64,000 nt of DNA from Plantago major (GCA_026545765.1 CM048840.1:27160765-27224764), one strand, 5' to 3'; shown: positions 44,390 to 56,346, counted from the stretch's first letter. Numbers and translations are program-made. The notes: a model not told the origin generated them from the sequence alone.

Positions 44390-45615
44390 TTTTTTTCAAT
44401 CTAGCATTACGTGTATGTATTGTGTCTCTGCTCTATTACTTGTGAGATGATAAATTGTTGACTATATATGTTGTTCAGATGTCACGGGGGGAGGTGAAAT
44501 CCAAGTATGACATCTTCAAGAAGGCCAAGCATAAGGGCGGGGTATGGACTGACTCCCGGGCCGAGTCTATTGCGGTATGTTTATGTTGCTTAAAGTTCAT
44601 ATTTGTACACTATTACAAGTTATTTTTGAAAACCAGTAACTGATCATGATATCTGCTATTTACGATTTCAGGCTGAGGTTGATGCTCAGGTAGCGAGGCA
44701 GGAGGAAGAGACGGGTGATGTGCTGTCAACTGAACAAGTTGACAACATCTTCTTAGAGGTCAACAAACCGGACAACAAAGGACGAATATATGGACTCGGG
44801 AGCCTCGGTTTGAGCTTGGCTAGTCCGGGGTGCTCCTCATCATCATCCCAGTAGTCTAGACGTCCGGTTTTCACACAGGCCCAGGTCTCGGATATGGTGC
44901 AGTTGCAGGTCGCAGAACATGTTGCATGACTAACTCAAGAGATGGAGCGGCACGACAGAGAACAAAGGGAGGAGATGGAGCGTATGACGAACGAAGGAGG
45001 AGAGAAACGGCGCCTTGATTCTGAGATGGAGGCTTTCATGTCCCAGTTCGGCCAGCACCCACCCCCGTCTGGTAGCTAGTTATGTATATGTACTATGTAC
45101 GTTCGGATATATTATATTTAGACTTGTTCGGATAATTTAGACTTATTCGGATATTACATTTTTGATTTATCATTTATTGAAATATTTTCCATATAATTGA
45201 TTTATTATCGAGCATTATATTGATTAAATAGGTGAAATACGAAAAATAGGGATTTATATTTAAAAAACAAAATTAAAAAAAATTATTTTGTGACGGAATT
45301 AGTGACGGAATTTGAGATTCCGTCACTAATTCCAATAATACATTGGGCGACGGCTAGATTCTATCCGTCGCCCAGTTTAGCGACGGATAGCGCCAATAAT
45401 CAATTTTTTAAAAAATAAAAAAAAAGTCAAACAAGATAATCCGTCGTCCAATCCGTTGCGAATTGGGCGACGGATTCTCTATCCGTCGCCACAGCTCCAG
45501 TGGGGCGACAGCATTATTATCCGTCGCCCCATCCGTCGCAGAGCTGGGGCGATGGATCGCTGTTCTGTAGCGACAGATAGATCCGTCGCTACAGACCAGT
45601 ATTTTTGTAGTGCAA

Positions 45616-46114
45616 AATAAAATATAAAAGTGTATAACACAGTTAACAGGGTTGGTTTCCAACAACCCCTGGGGTGGTATGTGCTCCTCCCACCACACAC
45701 ACACACAAATTATTCTACAAACATAATTTCAATTATTGCAGTGTTTTTTTAGGCAACCAGCCCCAACATATCCCCCTCCCATGGACTTTTTACTAACTTA
45801 ACCATAAAATGTTGCAGTTCGGGTATTGTCACAGAGGTTTGAAAAGGGTTCGAGTATATGCCCGATCCGGATATGAACATCATTATTTTAAAGGGGTTTG
45901 AATTCAAGTTGGATAGAACCATAGAACCCGACCCGTTTAAAAGTAAAATGACGGAATACCAGTGTAGAGTGTTTCTGACTCTTGTTAATTGTCATAACTT
46001 ATACATGTATAGAAAAATGTATCCGTTGGAATATATAATAGGTGCAAAATATGGTGTTAAATTTAATATCCTATTGTCTAAGAATTTTTTATAACTAAAA
46101 TTTGATGGTACACG
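45616..46114. other. Intergenic DNA between CACTA-1 and a CACTA-like end
   Basis: Contains a short (CA)n run near 45694-45707. No gene recognised. Confidence 0.4.
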
Positions 46115-46510
46115 CACTACGACAAACGTGGAATTTAATGACCATCGAAAGTGTTATTAATTTTTATTGGGTGACATATTAAACTTCAATGACATTTTCT
46201 ATGAAGTGTCACTTCAAGAGGGGTGGCTAATTCTATAATGTCACTAATCTATTGTATAATGACATCTTATTCAATGCCACATTAGCTATTTCAACCAACA
46301 CTTTCAAGTGTTATTGTAATAGTTATTAGTTACCATTGAAAATGTCACTGCATATAGTATTCATTTCATTTACAAATGTTATTGCATCTCAATTACACTT
46401 GAAAGTGTTACTTTCCATCAATAGATGGCACTTTAAAGAGTCATATTTTAAACATTTACCAACCATTTGAATTGTCATGGTAGAATTGTATTGGTGACAT
46501 TTCACAATGA
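46115..46510 (+). mobile_element. Possible CACTA-like element end with subterminal repeats
   Basis: Begins CACTACGACAAACG and continues with some 15 spaced copies of AATGTCACT-like or GTGACATT-like words in both orientations, the layout of a CACTA subterminal region. The opposite end was not found, so the element's extent is unknown. Confidence 0.45.
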
Positions 46511-47033
46511 TACACTATTTTGAAAATGCAAAGTGCAAATCCCTTAAATCAAAGTTCACCCATATAATACAAATTAACACAACTTTAAACGTTCGCTCAT
46601 GTTAAACTATATAATAATGTATGAGTTTAATTCTTGTAAGTTTGGATTAGCTTAGTATTGTCCGTATATATAATCCACTTCATCAACATCTATCTATTAT
46701 ATCGAAATGTTTTAATTTTGTAGGAGATGTACACTCAAACTTATTTTCATGATAACTATGACTTGAATAAGCATATTATTTAGTATTTTTCTACTTCTTT
46801 TATGCTTGGACCATCCTCCTCATTTGGAGAAACACCAATTGAAACGTAAAAAAAATAAATCAGAAAAAAATACGACAAACTGAATTTTCTTTATTAATAC
46901 AAACAGATCAGATAATCAATATCGGCCATGAAGATGGAGATAAAATGAGTAAGTCATTTGTATATAGGTAGGTTTACTATTGTAAATGGATAATTGTTGT
47001 TATGTTTTTTTAGTATTCAAAATTTATATTTTA
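46511..47033. other. AT-rich DNA before the G-rich tract
   Basis: No gene, RNA or transposon end recognised. Confidence 0.35.
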
Positions 47034-47204
47034 GGTCGTGGTGGTGGCGTGGTGGCAGTGGTGGGTGGAAGGAAAGGGTGGTGGTGGCGTGGTGGTGCGG
47101 GGGTGGTGGCTGTGGCAGTGTGGTGGTGGCAGTGTGGCGGTGGTGGTGGGAGGAAGGTGGTGGTGGTGGCAGTGTGGTGGTGGGAGGAAGGTGGTGGTGG
47201 TGGT
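47034..47204 (+). repeat. GGTGG-rich tract, left part
   Basis: About 170 bp almost free of A and C on the plus strand, made of GGTGGTGG, GGCGTGG and GGAAGGTGG variants. It continues after the LTR element at 63467-63580. Reading frames through it give only low-complexity Gly/Val/Trp or Pro/His/Thr strings. Confidence 0.9.
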
Positions 47205-47449
47205 TGATGAGACAATATTCTAACGTCTCATTTGGTCCTTTTTAGCGGTCTTTGTGAGTCTTTGTCTTTAGTTTTGTAGTCTTTTTAGTTTGTTTTTACA
47301 CTTTGGTGTTTTGTTTATATTTTGTAGAAATCTATGTCTTTTGAGCCGAATGAGAACAAGCTGTTTAGCATAGCTTTCGTGAGGAATTCAGATCACTTGT
47401 GGCGAGATTTTCTGAGCTTGCAATCGGGAATTGAGAGAAGGCTACTTGT

Positions 47450-47820
47450 GAGATTTAGCGAGTGATCATCTTCTGAGATTTAAGAAGACTCGCCGCAGCG
47501 AAGGAATTGGTCCGCCGTAGCGAGATTTTGCGAATGGAGCCTCTCTTTTGAAGATTGAAGCTCGCCGCGGCGGAGCACCTTGCTTGCCGCGGCGAGATTA
47601 TGCGAAGGTTATATATATTGCGATAAAGAAGGCTCGTCGCGGAGAGGTAATTGGGCCGCGGCGGCGAGATTTTGCGATTGGCTCCCCTGTTTTGAAGGAA
47701 GACGCTAGCCGCAGCGAAGGATTCAATCCGCTGCGGTGAGATTTTGCGAACTGGTTATATAATCGATTAAGAAGGCTCGCCGCGACGAACTATTCCTTCC
47801 GCCGTGGCGAGTGACGCAAA
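47450..47820 (+). repeat. GC-rich palindrome array in the 5' LTR
   Basis: Units of CTCGCCGCGGCGAGATTTTGCGAA type at roughly 40-60 bp spacing; longest shared core TCGCCGCGGCGA is a perfect palindrome. Several copies carry C-to-T or G-to-A changes at CpG sites. The same array lies at 42275-42595 and 62270-62635. Confidence 0.85.
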
Positions 47821-49423
47821 ATCAACGTTTTGTTTTCCTTATTATATTAGAATTTTGATTCTTTTCTTTCATACTTCTTTTAACCTAGCTTTGAGAAAAA
47901 GCTCTAAGATACACACATTGACATTGAGACATCTTTGGAACTTGGTTATTCGTTGATTTTAATCATCAGGATTATTGGTATTGATTTCTCCATTGCTTTG
48001 TTCTTTACAATTCCTTCTTTGTCTTATCGATTGAATTGTATGTTATTGCGTGTGAGTTTTTCATCTATGTTTCACATGATTATTACCATGAATCCTTGCA
48101 TGCAATCATCAATTATATATGAGTAGCTAAACACCTTTGAATACAATAATATGTGAAGATTATGCATATTCGTTCTAGGGTTTATCAAAGCACTCTTATA
48201 GGTTAGTCTCGTATAAAATCTTCGTAAAAACCTTCAATTCGATAAGTCCGTATTAAATTCTCTAAATTGTTCATGTTTAAGGATCGTGAATTGACGACTC
48301 ACGATTTCTCCAGTATAATATTTTCTAAGAACAATTGGTTGAATCGGATTGATTGATTTACTGTACAACGACCGTGTGACAAATATCACTACAAGAATTG
48401 TCGGTTTTAGGGACGGATATTATCTGTCCCTAATTTAGGGACGAATCGGCGAGTTTAGGGACGTATTAGGGGCGGATAGGCCTATCCGTCCTTAATTAGG
48501 GACGGATTACATAATCCGTCCCTAATCCGTCCCTGTTTTAGGGACGGATTTTTTATCCGTCCCTAAAACAGTTGACTGAATTAAAAAATAAATCATTGTT
48601 AGGGACGGATAGATATCCGTCCCTAAATAGAGACGGAGTTAGGGACGGATAGATATCCGTCCCTAAAAAACGAATACAGAACAGAACAGAACAGATCGGC
48701 CATTTTCCTCATTTCGTTTCTGCTTCATTTCGTTTCCTTCCTTCTCCAAATTCGCCCAATTCATTTTCCGACCAAATCTCGACGATTCCGGCCAATCTTG
48801 GTCTCGTTTCGAAGCTCGTCGGACAAGGAGCTCGGATTGTGCATCAATTTCAACTTTCATCCGCTATTTTCCCCGGAATTGAAGGTATTTTGGCTAAAAC
48901 CCTTACTTTTTAAAATTTGGAGATTTTATGAATTTCGACTAGTTTGATCAATTGTATGTTTATAGTAAGTATGTAGTAGATAATTTAGCTTATATTACGT
49001 ATTGGGTTAGCTTTGAGATGTGCAATTGATATATTTATTATGAAATTGGATTGCTAGTATGATGTTAATATGATTGTAAGTGTGTAGGGTATTTACTTAG
49101 ATATTTTCGTATACGTATGAGGATTATGAAGATTTAATTGTGTGTTTGGAGACAATTTGGTGATTTTGGTGATTTTAATATAATTTTGGAGTATTAACAT
49201 AAAAACAATCAATAATATTTTCATCTACAATTTGTAATGTTAATAGATATATGGAAGTTTAACTACTAGAAAATTGAATTGTAATCGTAAAATGCATGTA
49301 ATTCATTACCAATTGTTACCGTATCATAATTAAAAATGTAATTGTAATTGTAATGAAACTAAATACGTAATGGTATAAATGTTATAAATCTAATAAATTG
49401 AGATGCAGGTTAATTGTTGAATT

Positions 49424-52400
49424 ATGAATCCCGATCGTTCATGGATGTACCGTCGCACTGTTAATGGCAGAATTGAATCTAGTTTTGTGGAAGGGGTTGA
49501 AGCCTTCATTGCTTTTGCACTTACACAGACTACTTGTTTGAGTCGGGGGATGATGAAGTGCCCTTGCAATGGGAACAAATGTAGGAATAGACAATTTTTG
49601 CCTCCTAGAACGGTAGTCGAGCACTTGAAACGTAAGGGGTTCGTAGCTGAGTATGAGGTATGGTGTTATCATGGTGAGGAATCAATACCGTTCATGGACT
49701 ATGGGAGTATTCCTAAGCGTAAAAGAAGGAAGCAAAATGTGATGGGTAGTACTCAAAATACGTCTACATCTGATGCTAATCCTGATCATGAGAGGATTGA
49801 GCAAATAGTGTATGATGTTGCGGGTCCAGAGTTCATGGACACCGAACGGGATGTGGAGGAGCCACCGAATTCCGAGGATCAGGTGTTCTTTGACTTGTTG
49901 GAATCATCAAAGAAGCCAATTTGGCCGGTGTGTCAGAAGCACACTGAGTTGTCTTTGTTGTCTCGGCTAATGAGTTGTAAGGCCGAGGGTGGCCAATCTG
50001 AAGTGAGCTTCAATAACACCGTACAACTATTATCAGAGTGTTGCCCTGAACCAAACCTAGTACCTACCAACTTTTACCAAGCGAAGAAAAAGATGCGGGG
50101 GTTGGGGTTGCCTATGGTAACCATAGACTGTTGTTGTTGTCCGGATATGTGCACGATCTATTGGGGGGAGGATGTAGATCTACTGAAGTGCAAGTTTTGT
50201 GGTAAGGACCGCTATAAGCGTTACAAGGAGGGGGCTTCAAAGAAACGCCAGAAGAAAAATCTCCCACGTAAGAAAATGTGGTACTTCCCTCTAGCACCTC
50301 GTTTGAAGAGGTTGTACGCTTCAAGTGCTTGTGCTGATAAAATGCGTTGGCACAAGGAGAGAGTAAGGGAGGCGGATGCAGTGGGTATAATGGAGCACCC
50401 ATCAGACTCACCGGCATGGAAAGAGTTCGACAAGACATATCCGGAGTTTGCAGCCGAATCTAGAAATGTACGTTTGGGGCTTTGTACGGATGGTTTTAAC
50501 CCGTTTGGAAGTGACCGGAAGTACTCTTGTTGGCGATCATCGACACTGCATAACCCGCTTGGTGAGTGCATGAAGGAACCGTTCATGTTCTTGACTGCGT
50601 TGGTGCCCGGGCCAGCTGATCCAGGACAGAAGCTGGATGTGTTCTTGCAGCCCTTAATTAAGGAGCTGATTGAGTTGTGGGAAAATGGTATCCCTGCATA
50701 TGATGTGTCAACGAAGAAGAACTTTACCTTGAGAGCAGCACTATTGTGGACCGTGAGTGATTTTCCTGCGTATTCAATGCTATCTGGAAGAAAAACTGCG
50801 GGTTTTCATGCTTGTCCACATTGTTTGGAGGACACTGATGCATTCAGACTGAAGGAGAACGGGAAAGAATCTTGGTTTGACTGTCATCGTATGTTTCTAC
50901 CAAGGAACCATCCGTTTAGGAAGAATAAGACTCAATTCTTGAAAAACAAAGTAGAGAATAAAGGCCCTCCGAGACAACTTACTGGTGCACAGATACTTGC
51001 GGAGATTGATAGGCTGGGTCTTATGAAAGTGACTGAACATGGGTGGGAGAAGCATAACAAGAAAATTGAGAACAAATGTGGATGGAAGAAGAGAAGCATC
51101 TTCTGGGACTTGCCTTATTGGAGCAGTCTTCTTATACGTCACATGTTGGATTTCATGCACATTGAGAAGAATGTGTTCGAGAACTGCTTCAAAACGATTT
51201 GTAACATTCCCGGAAAGACAAAGGATAACATTAAATCTAGAGCCGAGTTGGATACATGGTGTAAAAGGCCTGAGTTGACAATGCGGAATGAGAAGGGGTA
51301 GTGGCCCGAGGCATGTTACACGATTGATACTGAATCTAGGAACAAGCTGTTTGATTGGGTTAGGGGATTGAAGTTCCCCGACAATTATGCCTCAAAGTTG
51401 GGCCGGTGTGTGGATTTGAAGAAGATGGAGATGTATGGAATGAAGAGCCACGATTGTCATGTGTTTATGGAGCGGCTTCTCCCGGTTGCATTTCGAGAAC
51501 TGCTACCTAAACCTGTATGGATGGCTCTCACTGAGCTGAGCTTATTTTTCAAGAATTTATGCGCAAGGGTGGTTGATGATCAAGTGTTAGCAAACCTTGA
51601 AAGCAACATACCATTGATTCTGTGCAAGCTCGAGCGTCTCTTCCCTCCGAGCTTCTTTGATTCTATGGAACACTTGCCTGTTCACCTCCCACACGAAGCG
51701 AGGCTTGCTGGACCGGTTCAGTATCGATGGATGTATCCATTCGAGAGGTGTGTAATATATGAAGACAATCATTCACTTCAAATGTCTAAATTTTCCAAAG
51801 TCACATTATATTACCCAAAAGTATATGCATTGCAGGTACTTGGGAAAATTGAAGAGGTATGTCAGCAACAAAGGTAGGCCTGAGGGATCGATGGCCAATG
51901 CATACGTGCGAGAGGAAGCTGCAACCTTTTGCTCCTATTACTTTGGAGACCACGTTCCCACAAAGGCATCTAGGCCGTCTCGAAATGCAGACACATTCGA
52001 AGTTCAAGAGGATGATGATGATGCTATTTCTGTTTTTAGGTCTCAGGGAGACCTATGGGGAAGAAAAATACATCATGGCTGAATGATAGGGAAATGTTGG
52101 CAGCCCAGTATTATGTCCTCTCGAACTGTACTGAAGTTGATGAATTTATGGTGAAATTTGATGGGTGAGTAGCTTTCTTACTAGGGGCTTCATGAATTTG
52201 AATATCTAACTACTAGTTAACTAATCATGCATACCAATCGTGTCCACAGGGAGTTCAAAGAGCGTTGTCTGGAAAAGAATCCAATATTGGCAGATGATGA
52301 GATTGAGTCACAACTTGAAGCGAAGTTGGAAACAGAATTCCCACCTTGGTTCAAGGAATATGTCCGAGATCCTGTCAACAACATACACTTGCATCTGAAA

Positions 52401-53012
52401 TCGAACAATCTTTTGTAATACAACACTTGCTACTTGATTTATCACATCTCCTTACTTAGTAGCTCTAGCGGAGGGACCAGACAGAAAGGTCTCCACATTC
52501 TCATCGTACATAGTCAATGGTCTTAGGTTCCACACGGTTGAATCTAACACGAGCATGGCCACAAGCAATTCAGGGGTGTGTGTTAGTGGGCAAGATCTAT
52601 CTGATTTGTATGATTTCTACGGAAGTCAAGCGAATCGCGGCTTGAATATTCGGTTTGCCTTTGAAAAGAACCTTCGCTTGATGTTGATCGGTATGATCCT
52701 ACTCCAAATGCGAGGAAGCACGAGCAGTACGAGATGGTTGACATTAACCATAGGAGGAGGTACCGTAAGTACGAACCGTTTATCTTGGCTACTCAAGCAC
52801 GCCAAGTGGTATTCATTGAATATCCAAGCCTGAAACGTGACAAGGCAGACTTGTTGGTTGCGATACATATACGGGCCCGCTCCAGAGTAGAGTACGTTCA
52901 GAAGGATGACTCAATTACCAACTCGTACCAAGAAGAGGTTGTGGATGAAACAGCGAGAAATGTTGTACATGCTCCTGATGGTACATTGAGCTGCACGAAG
53001 ACCAATATGTAG
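49424..53012 (+). pseudogene. CACTA-2 TNP2-type transposase gene, nearly complete but broken
   Basis: The N-terminal 625 residues are open: a transposase-associated zinc-binding domain (SRGMMKCPCNGNKCRNRQFL at about residues 45-65) and then the TNP2 core, with LGLCTDGFNPFG and SCWRSSTLHNPLGECMKEPF, a LWTVSDFPAYSMLSGRKTAG block, FHACPHCLEDT and LLIRHMLDFMHIEKNVFENC. A stop at 51299-51301 lies in frame before WPEACYTIDTESRNKLFDWV, which continues the same frame. Then a DUF4218-type block (LLPVAFRELLPKPVWMALTE, HLPHEARLAGPVQYRWMYPF), an intron (about 51748-51835), KLKRYVSNKGRPEGSMANAY, a frame change near 52040 before SWLNDRE, and a DUF4216-type end with SNSGVCVSGQDLSDLYDFYG and FIEYPSLKRDKADLLVAIH. 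Acts on CACTA ends in the nucleus. Confidence 0.88.
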
Positions 53013-53243
53013 ACTTAACCACGGGCGAGGAGGACGAGGGTATGTGTATACTGGTGGTTCTTGATTAACTCGACTTTTTAGTCTTCTTGACGTGTTAAAT
53101 GTATATGTTTTACATGCATGCCAATTCATCTTATCTTTCTTACTACAACTTGTTATATATGTCTTCTTACGTGTCTATTGTATATGTTTTACCTGCCAAT
53201 TCATCTCGTCTTTCTTACTAACACTTGTTGTATGAATTTGCAG

Positions 53244-55357
53244 ATGCCGCAGCATAGGAGGTCCACATACCGTCCACCGGCCATTAGTGGTACTAGTGGT
53301 GGTCCTGGTGCGGTGATGATGGGTAGTTCTTCTAAGCTATGACATCATGGAGTTCACAGTCACAGGTTCCCGAGACTCCCACTGGCTCGAGCGTGGGGAC
53401 ATCACCCATGTTTGCTGACTTATCCTTCGATGGGTGTCCCTACACCATTCTGACACCCGGTGCTAGTTGGAATGGGAAGCCGATGTTGTTCTCGAACGGG
53501 AAGAAGTAAGTATTATGCATTTGTAGAACATAACTTCAGATAATTACTAAATATTACATGAATATACTAATAATGTTTGTTTCATGTCTATCTCATTTAT
53601 AACAGGCTTTGGCCACCGGGTGCAAGCGAAAATCTTGGTAAGATTATAAGGCTTCAGAGGGAGAAGCCGGGTGAAGGAGGGGAGAAGTGGTCTACGCTCC
53701 CGGAGAGGATGAAGCACCATTATTTTGATGAGATGCGGGTAAGCTTAAATGTTACAAAGCTTTATCCCGTGGTATGTTAGCCACTGTAATTGAGTGATAT
53801 ATTAGTCACTGTTCTTTGACTTGTTGTGATGATTTCGTGGTATGTTAGCCACTGTACTTGGGTGATATGTTAGTCACCATTACTGAACTTGTTGTGCTGA
53901 TTTCGTGGTATGTTAGCCACTGTACTTGGGTGATATGTTAGTCACCATTGTGTTAGTAAATTTTAGGACAATTTGAGTGGTATGTTAGCCACTGTAATTG
54001 AGTGCTATGTTAGTCACTGTTCTTTGACTTGTTGTGCTGATTGAGTCGTATGTTAGCCACTGTACTTGGGTGATATGTTAGTCACCATTACTGAACTTGT
54101 TGTGCTGATTTTGTGGTATGTTAGCCATTGTACTTGGGTGATATGTTAGTCACCATTGTGTTAGTAAATTTTAGGACAATTTGAGTGGTATGTTAGCCAC
54201 TGTAATTGAGTGATATATTATTAGTCACTGTTCTTTGACTTGTTGTGCTGATTGAGTGGTATGTTAGCCACTGTACTTGGGTGATATGTTAGTCACCATT
54301 ACTGAACTTGTTGTGCTGATTTCGTGGTATGTTAGCCACTGTACTTGTGTTTATCTTTAAATTCCCACTTTCATTAATCTATTTGGGCTTTCTACTTCTT
54401 ATGGAAATGTTGTAGAAGTACTACTTCATTCCCAATGCCCTCATTCCCCAACTGTGGCCTGTTTTCGAAACTGTTGGATCATAGTGCTATAAGAGGATGG
54501 TTTGCAACATGAAAGCCACTGGGGTAAAGCCGCAGTGGATGGGGAAATGAGTGGGCACTTTGGCAGGAGTACTGGAGAGATCCCTTTGTCATGGACACGG
54601 CGACGAAGAATAGAGCGAACCGGTTGACTGAAGCGCGAGATGGTACAGGCACCTCCAGGCATCATTATGGGTCGCGGGCTGTTGTTACAGACCGCCAGAT
54701 GTCGGTTAGTATATATGTTATTTATGACTTGCAATATGATTTGTACATATATTTTTTGCTTTCTTTTCTAACAACTTTCTACTTTTTTGCATGTTCTTCA
54801 GCTCCATGCCGGGGAGCCCACTACTGCTCTTCACCACTTCAAGAAGGCAAAAATGAAGAATGGCATGTGGACTGATCCTAGGGCCGAGCAAATTGGGGTA
54901 TGTTTCTTTGTTAAGGTTCACATTTGTATTTGTGTATATTATATATCGAGCGTATCTTCTTAAAACTGTATCTCATTTCGTATGCACTACACTATTGCAG
55001 ACTGAGGTGGATCAAATCATGGAGGAGAGGATGATCGACGGTCATGAGCTCACAATTCGAGAGCAAGACCAGATATTCTTCCAAGTTAACCCGATGGACG
55101 CTAAGGATCGAGTGTATGGGCTCGGCAGTTTGGGCCCTTCATTGACACCCGGTGGTAGCTTCTCCGTGTCTCAGCAGGCATCCTCATCACGTGGAAATTT
55201 CTACACTCAAGAACAGGTGAATGAGCTGATGAATCCTCTTAAGCAAACAATCGATCAACTTCTAGAGCAGCAAGCTCATATCACTCGTCGGATGGATCAG
55301 ATGGCACAACAGATGTTCGCTGCGAACCAACAACCACCGCCTCCTCCCGGTTTTTAG
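53244..55357 (+). pseudogene. CACTA-2 TNPA-like gene
   Basis: Exon-like blocks: 53244-53506 (MPQHRRSTYRPPAISGTSG to WNGKPMLFSNGKK, with a frame change near 53340); 53606-53739 with LWPPGASENLGKIIRLQREK and MKHHYFDEMR; 54416-54705 with KYYFIPNALIPQLWPVFETV and ATKNRANRLTEARDGTGTS; 54802-54897 with LHAGEPTTALHHFKKAKMKN; 55003-55357 with TEVDQIMEERMIDG, VYGLGSLGPSLTPG and a Gln-rich C-terminus. It matches CACTA-1's gene block by block. In En/Spm-type systems this protein binds subterminal repeats and assists the transposase. The large intron 53740-54415 is filled by a hairpin minisatellite. Confidence 0.82.
53761..54346 (+). repeat. Hairpin minisatellite in CACTA-2 intron
   Basis: About 17 units alternating GTGGTATGTTAGCCAC and GTGATATGTTAGTCAC, grouped in higher-order repeats of about 70 bp that include ACTGAACTTGTTGTGCTGAT. 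Unit ends are self-complementary (AGTGG/CCACT, GGTGA/TCACC, AGTGA/TCACT) around a conserved TATGTTAG. Confidence 0.92.
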
Positions 55358-55400
55358 ATGCTCATGTACTTATGTTGTTCTAGCTACATAGTTTCACACT

Positions 55401-55838
55401 ATTCATCTTGTTCGGATATTTAGTCTTCTGTTCGGATATTTTATAGAATCTCTATTTTAATTAATGCAAATTTATCACTTTCGGGTATATTATCTACGAC
55501 TATATTGTAAAACAGATAAAATGTGAAAAACATGAAAATAAAAATTAAAAAAAAAAACCAGTTTAGGGACGGATATTATCCGTCCCTAAATGTTCCCGTT
55601 GATTAGGGACGGATATTTCTATTCATCTTGTTCGGATATTTAGTCTTCTGTTCGGATATTTTATAGAATCTCTATTTTAATTAATGCAATTTTATCACTT
55701 TCGGGTATATTATCTACGACTATATTGTAAAACAGATAAAATGTGAAAAACATGAAAATAAAAATTAAAAAAAAAACCAGTTTAGGGACGGATATTATCC
55801 GTCCCTAAATGTTCCCGTTGATTAGGGACGGATAATAT
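55401..55838 (+). repeat. 220-bp tandem duplication near the CACTA-2 3' end
   Basis: ATTCATCTTGTTCGGATATT starts copies at 55401 and 55621. The copies are nearly identical, including the poly(A) run and the first subterminal GGGACGGATA pair, indicating a late duplication. Confidence 0.92.
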
Positions 55839-56328
55839 CCGTCCCTAAAGTTAGAGACGGATTTATCCGAGACGGATATTATCCGTCTCTACTGGTCTTT
55901 GACCATTAGGGACGGATAACATATCCGTCCCTAAACGGTTAGACACGCCCGTTTTAAGGACGGGCATCCCTATCCGTCCCTAACGGATTAGGGACGAATC
56001 GCTGATGGTTTAGGGACGGATAAATCCGTCCCTAAACGTTGGTTTTTTTGTAGTGTATGAGTGTTATCCCTAGTTCGAATTAGTATAATTGGATCTTGCT
56101 ACTGTATTCATCCTTCTCTCATTGTTAATCGTAATCTTAGCTTTAGTTAAACTAGTTAGAAGTACAACTAAGCCATCAACTAAACTGTTACTCGCAAGTA
56201 TCTGTTTACTCTCACTGCTACGTAGCTTAATTAATTCCTTAGCAAATGACTCTGTGGTTTAGCTTTGTCTGTCTACAACAACTGCTTACTACTTGGTTTT
56301 CTAAGTATTAATTTGAGCACATCAAATT

Positions 56329-56346
56329 TGGCGTCGCTGCCGGGGA
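56329..56346 (+). other. Primer-binding site of the Athila-type element
   Basis: TGGCGTCGCTGCCGGGGA starts five bases after the 5' LTR and resembles the tRNA-Asp-complementary site (TGGCGCCGTTGCCGGGGA) used by the Athila clade. Confidence 0.75.

Larger units (their letters stand above)
41866..45079 (+). pseudogene. CACTA-1 TNPA-like gene, interrupted
   Basis: Exon-like blocks in order: 41866-42052 (MPRQRPRFISQIPHDG, interrupted by the solo LTR), resuming at 43383 with DDCPYLE and ending WDGLPVIFHLGPAK at 43471; 43589-43720 with LWPREVHNKLGDIFRSRREP and RAEYFDEL; 44033-44330 with KEYFIPSRLIPQIW, WALWDAYWARTDVE and NRASQSDAAGR. Then 44480-44574 with SRGEVKSKYDIFKKAKHKGG; 44672-45079 with IYGLGSLGLSLAS and a Gln/Glu-rich coiled tail. 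This is the Ptta/En/Spm second-gene family, a DNA-binding companion of the transposase. Several in-frame stops and the LTR insertion break it. Confidence 0.8.
40514..45615. mobile_element. CACTA-1 transposon, non-autonomous, TSD CAA
   Basis: The element is 40517-45612. It begins CACTACAAGAAAT and ends TTTTTGTAGTG, with CAA at 40514-40516 and 45613-45615. Subterminal regions (about 40545-40850 and 45300-45600) carry many copies of GCGACGGATA in both orientations. A 5' leader at 40880-41040 resembles that of CACTA-2. Only the TNPA-like gene is present; no TNP2-type transposase was found. A solo LTR (42053-43377) is inserted in it. Confidence 0.92.
48384..56058 (+). mobile_element. CACTA-2 transposon with transposase and TNPA-like genes, TSD TAT
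   Basis: The element is 48387-56055, beginning CACTACAAGAATTG and ending TTTTTTTGTAGTG, with TAT at 48384-48386 and 56056-56058. Removing it restores an LTR sequence identical in order to the 3' LTR (GTGACAAATATGAGTG). Subterminal regions (about 48410-48665 and 55560-56040) hold dense GGGACGGATA/TATCCGTCCC copies. It encodes a TNP2-type transposase and a TNPA-like protein, both with breaks, so it is probably no longer autonomous. Confidence 0.93.
47205..56324 (+). repeat. 5' LTR of the Athila-type element, split by CACTA-2
   Basis: Made of 47205-48386 and 56059-56324, about 1.45 kb once CACTA-2 and its extra TAT are removed. It is about 95 bp longer than the 3' LTR, mostly because it has more units of the GC-rich palindrome array. 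Confidence 0.9.

Noticed and set aside
46986-47245. Gly/Val/Trp-rich and Pro/His-rich frames on both strands
   Set aside because: Pure translations of the GGTGG tract with no start context, domain or codon structure.
53761-54346. CRISPR-like array of regular repeats
   Set aside because: It is a plant intronic minisatellite with variable spacing and no unique spacers; CRISPR does not occur in plant nuclear DNA.
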